Shown here: piece by piece, positions 24,090-28,953 of the stretch | Position numbering within the stretch: the stretch's first letter is position 1 | Layout of the letters: each line of letters starts with the position of its first letter | Assembly (NCBI GenBank): GCA_034437075.1 | Contig: DAOTVD010000187.1 | Location: 1 to 28,953, forward strand | Direction: 5' to 3' | DNA length: 28,953 nt | Source: DAOTVD01 sp034437075 | GTDB taxonomy: Bacteria; Chloroflexota; Anaerolineae; Aggregatilineales; J027 | Program-made: the position numbers and the translations under genes | Notes under the pieces: generated by a model | Database searches by the model: none | Seen by the model: the letters and a program-made list of their open reading frames with translations, nothing else | What the model was told of the DNA's origin: nothing

Positions 24090-24529
24090 GCGACCCGCAA
24101 GTCGCGCGGTTTCTCGTTTTGGGGGCGCCTGGCGCAGGCGTCACCACCTTCATCACCACGCTGGGCGGGCTAGACGCCCCGGCAGATGAGGCCACCCTCC
24201 CCATTAACGATGTGCTGACCATCCATCTATTGGGTGGCCAACATCCCGACCCCATACCCCAAACTGTGGTGGGCATCATTTATATACTGGATGCGACCCA
24301 AGCCGAACAATTGGCGGAGGTCTGGCCCCATGTTCAGGCTTTGCCGCGCGTGCCCACGATTATCGCCGTGAACCGGTACGAACACATCACCCCCGATCCT
24401 CTGCGGACGGTGCGCGATGCCCTGCCAGAAAACACAACCCTGAAGGTCTTCCCCTGCCAGGCCCACGACCGCCAATCCACCGAGAATATTCTATTGGCGT
24501 TGATTTACCAGATGCTCAGCAGTCGCTAG
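24086..24529 (+). CDS. Degenerate small GTPase-like protein (MglA/Ras-like, probable pseudo-GTPase)
   Basis: A 147-residue protein with the plan of small bacterial Ras-like GTPases: P-loop strand (RFLVLGAPGAGVTTFITTL), a central strand (VVGIIYILDA), IIAVNRYE in the place of NKxD, and a final FPCQAHD near the usual SA(K/L) loop. Two key positions are altered. The P-loop Lys is Val (GAPGAGVTT, 13-21). NKxD reads NRYE (96-99), with both Lys and Asp replaced. The switch II DxxG is not seen; LLGGQ stands there. Nucleotide hydrolysis is therefore doubtful. It overlaps the STAS-like gene by 4 bases and ends sharing a CTAG with the convergent gene. Confidence 0.78.
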   Translation: MSDPQVARFLVLGAPGAGVTTFITTLGGLDAPADEATLPINDVLTIHLLGGQHPDPIPQTVVGIIYILDATQAEQLAEVWPHVQALPRVPTIIAVNRYEHITPDPLRTVRDALPENTTLKVFPCQAHDRQSTENILLALIYQMLSSR

Positions 24530-24957
24530 TCGGCTACTTGCATCACATGCAGCAAGGCTGCGCCATAGGCTTCATTCGCGCCGAAGGCTTCGAAGCGCAT
24601 AAGCTGTTCCCCCATACGAATCTCGCAAACGTAGCCATCCGCCGTGGTGAGCAGGCTCAGCAAGGGTTGCACCTCCGCGCGGACGACCAGGCGCTTTTCC
24701 AACTCGGCGCGCAGTTGGCTTTCGGTGGGCACCCACACGGCTTCCGCCAATAGCAGATAGTCCAGTGCCCATTCGGCAGTCCCGTTGAAGGTCACCGCCT
24801 CGACACCGCTCATTTGCTCAATCATGATCGACATATCGCTGATGACGAACACGCGCTCATCTAGCCCTTCGATAGGGACATAAAAAAAATCATGTTCTGC
24901 CGGTGTCCAGGTAAGCCCGGCATCTTTCAATCGTTTGGCCGTATCTAAAGATAACAT
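24526..24957 (-). CDS. Conserved small protein of unknown function
   Basis: A 143-residue protein starting at the ATG at 24957; a TTG two codons upstream is a possible alternative. It is acidic and soluble, with no membrane helix. Visible segments are LKDAGLTWTPAEHDFFYVPIEGLDERVFVISDM, WALDYLLLAEAVWVPTESQLRAELEKR and YVCEIRMGEQLMRFEA. Proteins of this kind in related genomes are sometimes labelled pilus assembly CpaE, but I see no CpaE receiver or ATPase domain and would not use that name. The last bases (CTAG) are shared with the convergent GTPase-like gene, so both stop codons overlap. Confidence 0.75.
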   Translation of the reverse strand: MLSLDTAKRLKDAGLTWTPAEHDFFYVPIEGLDERVFVISDMSIMIEQMSGVEAVTFNGTAEWALDYLLLAEAVWVPTESQLRAELEKRLVVRAEVQPLLSLLTTADGYVCEIRMGEQLMRFEAFGANEAYGAALLHVMQVAD

Positions 24958-25058
24958 ACGCAAGTCTACTTTGATGGTTTAACGCTATGCTCATTGTAGC
25001 AGGCTCGGCGCGGGGTATCCCCCCAAAAATGATTGATTAGTGAGAATCTGACGAAGAT

Positions 25059-25248
25059 ACACTTTTGGCTTTACCCCCCTCTCCGCTCCCCCCGCATCCG
25101 GTTGATAGGGGTACACTTTTGACTTTACCCCCCTCTAGCTCCCCCCGAATTCGGGGGGAGGACTTACTCGCGTGCGTAATAGCCCCTCCTTGAATTCGGG
25201 TTGGGGAGGGGTAAAAAATGGTGTCCCAAGAAAAATTTACCCCTATCA
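25059..25248. repeat. Composite repeat with the MITE-like core but different ends (copy 3)
   Basis: The core (about 25125-25212) matches the inner part of the elements at 6836-7009 and 15295-15473, including a perfect 22-base palindrome around GAATTC at 25139-25160. The GGCTTTTCCA ends are missing. Instead TGATAGGGGTA (25103-25113) and TACCCCTATCA (25238-25248) form an 11-base inverted repeat (16 of 18 if extended). The left arm is present twice: TACACTTTTG(G/A)CTTTACC at 25059 and again at 25112. It fills most of the 337-base stretch 24958-25294, where I see no gene and nothing else clear. Confidence 0.78.
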
Positions 25249-25294
25249 GATAGTGGGAAGGCGCGAACCTCCCCCGTAGGCAGATTACATCATG

Positions 25295-26983
25295 TTAGGG
25301 AATAAAGAACGGCTGGTCGAAAACATCCGCGCAAGTTGTGGGCGGGGGTACCGTGGGATTATCCAAAAATGCGACCGCGATTTCGCCCCCACACGGGCCG
25401 ATGGTGGTAATCAGGCTATGGCCCTGGCGCGGGAAGACAATATGCGTGCTGTTGGGCAAGGACGCGGCGGCCAGGTCGCCCCAACTCGGCGGCGTGGCGG
25501 GGTCATATTCGCCAGAGAACAACAACGTTGGCGTTTCAGAGACAACCGGGTCGTTCTCGAAAGCTGGGGCCGGGGCCACGTTCCACACCTGGCAATCGGC
25601 AAACTCGCTATAAGCATAGGTCGCCTCGATGAAATCTTCGCTGACGCCGAACGCTAAGGCTTCGTTAACGCCCGTATCCACATCCATGAAGGGGAGTTCT
25701 TCGGCACATTGCACCGAGAGATTCATGCCGTAGCTATCGCCATCGTTGTTGGGGTCGGCTTCGGCCATCTCACCGCCCATATCAAGTTCGAGTTCGCCCA
25801 TCAGAATTTCGAAGATGATATCGGCCATGGGGCCAGAATCTTCGGGAAAATAGCCGTACTCGTTTTCGAGCAAAGCGACCAACCCATCGCGGTCGCCCGC
25901 GAAGACCAAATCATCAATTTCAAAAAACGGCTCGTCAGGCAGTTCCGCTAAAAAGAGGTCAGCTTCTACGAAATAATCCACGGCACCACCTTCGCCGCCG
26001 CCAGGCAAACCGGGTTCCGCGCCGATGACAGCCAATTGCAGATAGGTGTCATAATCGCCATTGATCAGCGCATCGAAAGCCGCCGGGGCGCTAAACGCCT
26101 GGCCGTTGAAGAATTGCTGGTATACCTGGCCATAGACGTATAATTCGTCAAACTCGAAAGGCTCGCCCGTTTCGGGGTCAGCACCCTCCGCGATTAAGCC
26201 ATCCACCGCCGCAAAGAAGCGATTTTGCAAATCCGGGAAGGCAGCATTACACGCGGCATCAGCCGCGCAGTCGGCAAATAGAGCATTCAGCATGCCCCAG
26301 AGTTCGGGCACCGCAACATAATTGGTATCCACATCCGGCGGATAGACGGAATCCAGGATGGCCGCGCGCACGCTGTCGGGATAATCGCGCATGACCGTCA
26401 GGCCCAGGCGCGTCCCGTAGCTAATGCCCAGCAGATTCACCTGGTCGTAGCCCAACGCTTCGCGCAAGGCGTTCACATCGGCGGCGCTTTCGGCGCTGGT
26501 GTAAGCGTCCAGGTCAACACCCTGGGCGACGAGATCAGCGCGGCAGGCTGGCAAATCCGTGTCGAGGTCTTCGGATTCTTCAATGCCGGGGCAATCCAAC
26601 GAGGGCTGAGAATAGCCCGTGCCGCGTTGGTCGAACAAGATCATCTCGCGCGTATCCAGCAAGGGCAGGTCGTACCATCCCTCGACCCCCACCAAGGCGC
26701 TCCCGCCGGGGCCGCCCTCCAAATAGATAATCGGATCGGGGGCGGGGGTCGCGCTACGGCTCCCCAGGATGGCCACGGCCAAATCAATCGTACCGCTGGC
26801 AGGGTCGGCGCGATTCTGTGGCACGGTCAAGAAACCACAGTCGATAGGTGTATCGGCATTGGCGGGGATTTCAAATGGGCATTCGGTAGGGGTAAAGATA
26901 CCTTCGGCGGGTTGGGCGCTCGTTGGCGCGGCCAAGACCAGCATGGCCAATGCGGCCAGCATAACCAAAAATATTCGCTTCAT
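25295..26983 (-). CDS. Secreted alpha/beta hydrolase, tripeptidyl aminopeptidase / proline iminopeptidase-like
   Basis: The 562-residue product has a signal peptide (MKRIFLVMLAALAMLVLAAP, cleavage near AQP) and GAGGAG before the ATG. The N-terminal hydrolase part reads CGFLTVPQNRADP, then the oxyanion-hole motif EGGPGGS (89-95), DQRGTGYS (118-125) and GISYGT with nucleophile Ser188. A long helical cap (about 215-470) follows. The TAP-like C-terminal part has LLFSGEYDPATPP (acid Asp) and RQGHS (catalytic His). This order is typical of secreted tripeptidyl aminopeptidases and proline iminopeptidases. Several Cys pairs suggest disulfides outside the cell. It likely trims peptides outside the cell; true specificity is not readable. 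Confidence 0.9.
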   Translation of the reverse strand: MKRIFLVMLAALAMLVLAAPTSAQPAEGIFTPTECPFEIPANADTPIDCGFLTVPQNRADPASGTIDLAVAILGSRSATPAPDPIIYLEGGPGGSALVGVEGWYDLPLLDTREMILFDQRGTGYSQPSLDCPGIEESEDLDTDLPACRADLVAQGVDLDAYTSAESAADVNALREALGYDQVNLLGISYGTRLGLTVMRDYPDSVRAAILDSVYPPDVDTNYVAVPELWGMLNALFADCAADAACNAAFPDLQNRFFAAVDGLIAEGADPETGEPFEFDELYVYGQVYQQFFNGQAFSAPAAFDALINGDYDTYLQLAVIGAEPGLPGGGEGGAVDYFVEADLFLAELPDEPFFEIDDLVFAGDRDGLVALLENEYGYFPEDSGPMADIIFEILMGELELDMGGEMAEADPNNDGDSYGMNLSVQCAEELPFMDVDTGVNEALAFGVSEDFIEATYAYSEFADCQVWNVAPAPAFENDPVVSETPTLLFSGEYDPATPPSWGDLAAASLPNSTHIVFPRQGHSLITTIGPCGGEIAVAFLDNPTVPPPTTCADVFDQPFFIP

Positions 26984-27024
26984 GGGTCTCCTCAGTCGTT
27001 ATACTGTTTGACTTATGTGCGGGG

Positions 27025-27044
27025 TGTGCATTATTGTGCATTAT
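27025..27044. repeat. Tandem TGTGCATTAT repeat
   Basis: TGTGCATTAT occurs twice without spacing (27025-27034, 27035-27044), about 40-60 bases upstream of the secreted hydrolase start. The position suits an operator upstream of its promoter; no regulator gene is in the window. Confidence 0.5.
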
Positions 27045-27076
27045 TTGGAAATTTTCACTGATTTATCGTATTTTCC

Positions 27077-27129
27077 CTAACCGCGTCCTTTAGGGCGCGG
27101 TGCTTCCGAGGGCTTCAGCCCTCGGTTAG
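27077..27129. repeat. REP-like element with an outer stem and two inner hairpins
   Basis: CTAACCG (27077-27083) and CGGTTAG (27123-27129) form the outer inverted repeat. Inside are ACCGCG/CGCGGT (27080-27085, 27096-27101), which competes with the outer stem, and the 9-base stem CCGAGGGCT/AGCCCTCGG (27106-27125). The second arm matches the palindrome at 15641-15662, and the plan matches the element at 15738-15808. Confidence 0.7.
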
Positions 27130-27193
27130 AACGGCTGGAAGTGGAATTTCAGAGCGTATTTACAGATTTTACGAATTATGCACACCCCTCACT

Positions 27194-27225
27194 TATGTCC
27201 GCGCGTCATATAACGCATGGACATA
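27194..27225. repeat. Short inverted repeat in the mutase upstream region
   Basis: TATGTCC (27194-27200) and GGACATA (27219-27225) form a perfect 7-base stem, with an inner GCGT/ACGC stem. It could be an operator or an RNA hairpin; it is not followed by a T-run. Confidence 0.35.
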
Positions 27226-27374
27226 TATCAGTTATACCTCATTCACATCAATTGTGCTGTGGCAGAGGTACCCCCCCCCGGCAGGGCGATTGCATCAAAT
27301 TGACCCCGCGTAGCACCCGCGCCCACCCTGATGCATAATCAAAGGCAAAACATAACGCTTAAAGGACGGCGCAC

Positions 27375-28953
27375 ATGTCAGCTTACGATAAATGGACAAA
27401 AGACACATTAAACCCCACCCTGAACAAGTTCTCCGAACGCAAAGCGGCCTTTTACACCTCGTCTGGCATTCCGCTAGACAGGGTCTATCGCCCCGCCGAA
27501 GAAGACGACGCCTACCGTAGGCAACTTGGCTACCCTGGCGAATACCCATTTACGCGCGGCGTGCAACCGAGCATGTATCGGGCGCGGCTGTGGACGATGC
27601 GCCAGTATGCCGGGTACGCCACTGCCGAGGAATCCAACGCGCGCTATAAATTTCTGCTCGGCAAGGGTAGCAAGGGCCTTTCGGTAGCATTTGACCTGCC
27701 CACCCAAACCGGCTACGACGCCGACCACCCCATGGCCTTGGGCGAAGTCGGCAAGGTGGGCGTCAGCATATGCAGCATTCACGACATGGCGCGCTTGTTC
27801 CAGGATATCCCCCTGGGCGAAGTCTCCACGAGTATGACCATCAACGCCCCGGCGGCGATTCTACTCGCGCTATATATCGCAGTGGGGGAGCAGCAAGGCG
27901 TAGCGCCCGATCACTTGCGCGGGACGATTCAAAACGACATCCTGAAAGAATACATCGCACGCGGCACGTATATCTTCCCGCCAGCGCCCTCCATGCGCCT
28001 GATTACGGATGTCTTCGCCTATTGCGGCGCGCATGTCCCCAACTGGAACACCATCAGCATCAGCGGCTATCACCTGCGCGAGGCGGGCTGCACCGCCGTG
28101 CAAGAAGTCGGCTTTACGCTGGCGAATGCCATCGCGTATGTGCAAGCCGCCATGGATGCTGGGCTAGACCCGAACGAATTTGGCGCGCAACTTTCGTTCT
28201 TTTTCAATGGGCATAATCAATTTCTGGAAGAAGTGGCCAAGTTCCGCGCCGCACGGCGCTTGTGGGCGCGCATCATGCGCGAGCGCTTCGGCGTGACCAA
28301 CGACAAAGCCCTGCGCCTACGCTTTCATACCCAGACCGGCGGCAGCACCCTCACCGCCCAGCAGCCCGAAAACAACATCGCGCGCGTGACCATCCAAGCC
28401 CTAGCGGCGGTGTTGGGAGGCACGCAAAGCCTGCACACCAACAGCATGGACGAGGCCCTAGCGCTGCCCACCGAACACGCCGCGCAGATCGCGCTACGCA
28501 CTCAGCAGATTATCGCCTACGAAAGCGGTGCCGCCGACACGGTCGATCCGCTGGCGGGCAGTTACGCTATCGAAGCGCTGACGGATGAAATCGAAGCCCG
28601 CGCGGCGGATTACATCCGCCAGATTGATGACCTCGGCGGCGCGTTGGCGGCCATTGACGCGGGCTTCATGAATGGCGAAATCAACGACGCGGCCTATGCC
28701 ACCCAACGCGCGCTTGAATCCGGCGAGGAAATCGTCGTGGGCGTGAATCAATTTACGGAAGGCGGCGAGGCGGGCACGAAAATCGACATCTTGAAGGTTG
28801 ACCCCGCCATTGAAGAAGCCCAACGCGCCAAACTAGCGGCTTTGCGCGCCCAGCGCGATAATGAGCAGGCCAGCGTGATGCTAGAACGCATCCAAACCGC
28901 CGCGCGCGGCGATGAAAATCTGATGCCCTTGTTTATCGCCGCCGTGAAGGCCG
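27375..28953 (+). CDS. Methylmalonyl-CoA mutase, large (substrate-binding) subunit, 3' end beyond the window
   Basis: This enzyme interconverts (R)-methylmalonyl-CoA and succinyl-CoA with adenosylcobalamin. 526 codons are present with no stop. The TIM-barrel substrate domain is clear: FTRGVQPSMYRARLWTMRQ, GLSVAFDLPTQTGYDADHP, STSMTINAPA, GTIQNDILKEYIARGTYIFP and TNSMDEAL. Tyr68 (MYR), Arg208 (PSMR) and Tyr232-His233 (GYHLRE) match the mutase residues Tyr89, Arg207, Tyr243 and His244; the first two distinguish methylmalonyl-CoA from isobutyryl-CoA mutases. The visible end (NLMPLFIAAVKA) is where the roughly 550-residue stand-alone large subunits stop, so the cobalamin domain is probably a separate gene. 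AAAGGAC precedes the ATG. It would serve propionate or branched-chain carbon metabolism. Confidence 0.95.
   Translation, partial: MSAYDKWTKDTLNPTLNKFSERKAAFYTSSGIPLDRVYRPAEEDDAYRRQLGYPGEYPFTRGVQPSMYRARLWTMRQYAGYATAEESNARYKFLLGKGSKGLSVAFDLPTQTGYDADHPMALGEVGKVGVSICSIHDMARLFQDIPLGEVSTSMTINAPAAILLALYIAVGEQQGVAPDHLRGTIQNDILKEYIARGTYIFPPAPSMRLITDVFAYCGAHVPNWNTISISGYHLREAGCTAVQEVGFTLANAIAYVQAAMDAGLDPNEFGAQLSFFFNGHNQFLEEVAKFRAARRLWARIMRERFGVTNDKALRLRFHTQTGGSTLTAQQPENNIARVTIQALAAVLGGTQSLHTNSMDEALALPTEHAAQIALRTQQIIAYESGAADTVDPLAGSYAIEALTDEIEARAADYIRQIDDLGGALAAIDAGFMNGEINDAAYATQRALESGEEIVVGVNQFTEGGEAGTKIDILKVDPAIEEAQRAKLAALRAQRDNEQASVMLERIQTAARGDENLMPLFIAAVKA

Larger units (their letters stand above)
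26984..27374. other. 391-base intergenic region between divergent genes
   Basis: No gene is seen. It holds a tandem 10-base repeat (27025-27044), a REP-like element (27077-27129), a short inverted repeat (27194-27225) and a run of nine C (27271-27279). TATAAC on the minus strand near 26999 may belong to the hydrolase promoter; CATAAT at 27334-27339 may belong to the mutase gene. Neither has a good -35 box. Confidence 0.6.

Noticed and set aside
24526..24957. Naming the minus-strand gene cpaE (pilus assembly)
   Set aside because: At 143 residues it has neither the receiver-like domain nor the ATPase domain of CpaE.
6839..25248. CRISPR array or phage attachment sites suggested by the repeated sequences
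   Set aside because: The repeats are far apart, palindromic and without regular spacers. No cas, integrase or tRNA gene is in the window.
27271..27279. Run of nine C
   Set aside because: A plain homopolymer outside genes; it is more likely a spot for length error than a functional site.
27770..28216. Open frame of 148 codons inside the mutase gene
   Set aside because: The mutase frame is unbroken and carries diagnostic motifs there. The other frame gives an Arg/His-rich string.

Overview
The window looks like a piece of a Chloroflexota chromosome, probably Anaerolineae-related. This rests on general character rather than a marker phylogeny: moderately GC-rich DNA, many secreted lipoproteins (LAAC-type lipoboxes) with PPC-like beta domains, a short Lon-like protease, a stand-alone rpsD, a stand-alone methylmalonyl-CoA mutase large subunit, and C-rich palindromic repeats (CCCCCCGAATTCGGGGG type) between genes. 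No rRNA, tRNA, CRISPR array, transposase or phage gene was seen.

Layout. 1-2759 (minus): a cytochrome c maturation operon, ccmE > ccmF > start of a further exported protein. CcmE carries the CxxxY heme-binding variant. 2977-5016 (plus): a membrane-anchored mono-heme cytochrome c, a likely client of that machinery, split by an in-frame amber codon and closed by a good terminator. 5128-7672: a secreted alpha/beta hydrolase lipoprotein, a small lipoprotein, a MITE-like repeat and a membrane-anchored PPC-like protein. 7748-10232: a processive family 2 glycosyltransferase with a calcineurin-like phosphoesterase. 10237-12538 (minus): a shortened Lon-like protease followed by a small STAS-like protein. 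12593-13363: rpsD behind a promoter and a leader that appears able to hide its own ribosome binding site. 13397-15166 (minus): an N-formylglutamate-amidohydrolase-like protein coupled to an unrecognised 330-residue protein.

15167-15820 is a gene-free cluster of five inverted-repeat elements. 15821-20303 (minus) holds two tandem paralogous secreted zinc metalloproteases, each with two Cys-containing PPC-like domains. 20506-21204 is a PAP2 phosphatase, convergent with a secreted PPC protein and an FxLYD-type lipoprotein (21218-23519). 23691-24957 holds a STAS-like protein overlapping a degenerate small GTPase, convergent with a conserved protein that shares its stop codon. 24958-25294 holds a third, differently ended copy of the repeat. 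25295-26983 is a secreted TAP-like alpha/beta hydrolase, and 27375 to the window end is methylmalonyl-CoA mutase.

Much of the window concerns the cell envelope: heme attachment outside the membrane, secreted peptidases and hydrolases, lipoproteins and glycan synthesis. The points most worth a second look are the amber-split cytochrome, the CxxxY CcmE, the rpsD leader, the pseudo-GTPase/STAS pair, the reduced Lon-like protease, the duplicated metalloproteases and the repeat family whose core is shared but whose ends differ.
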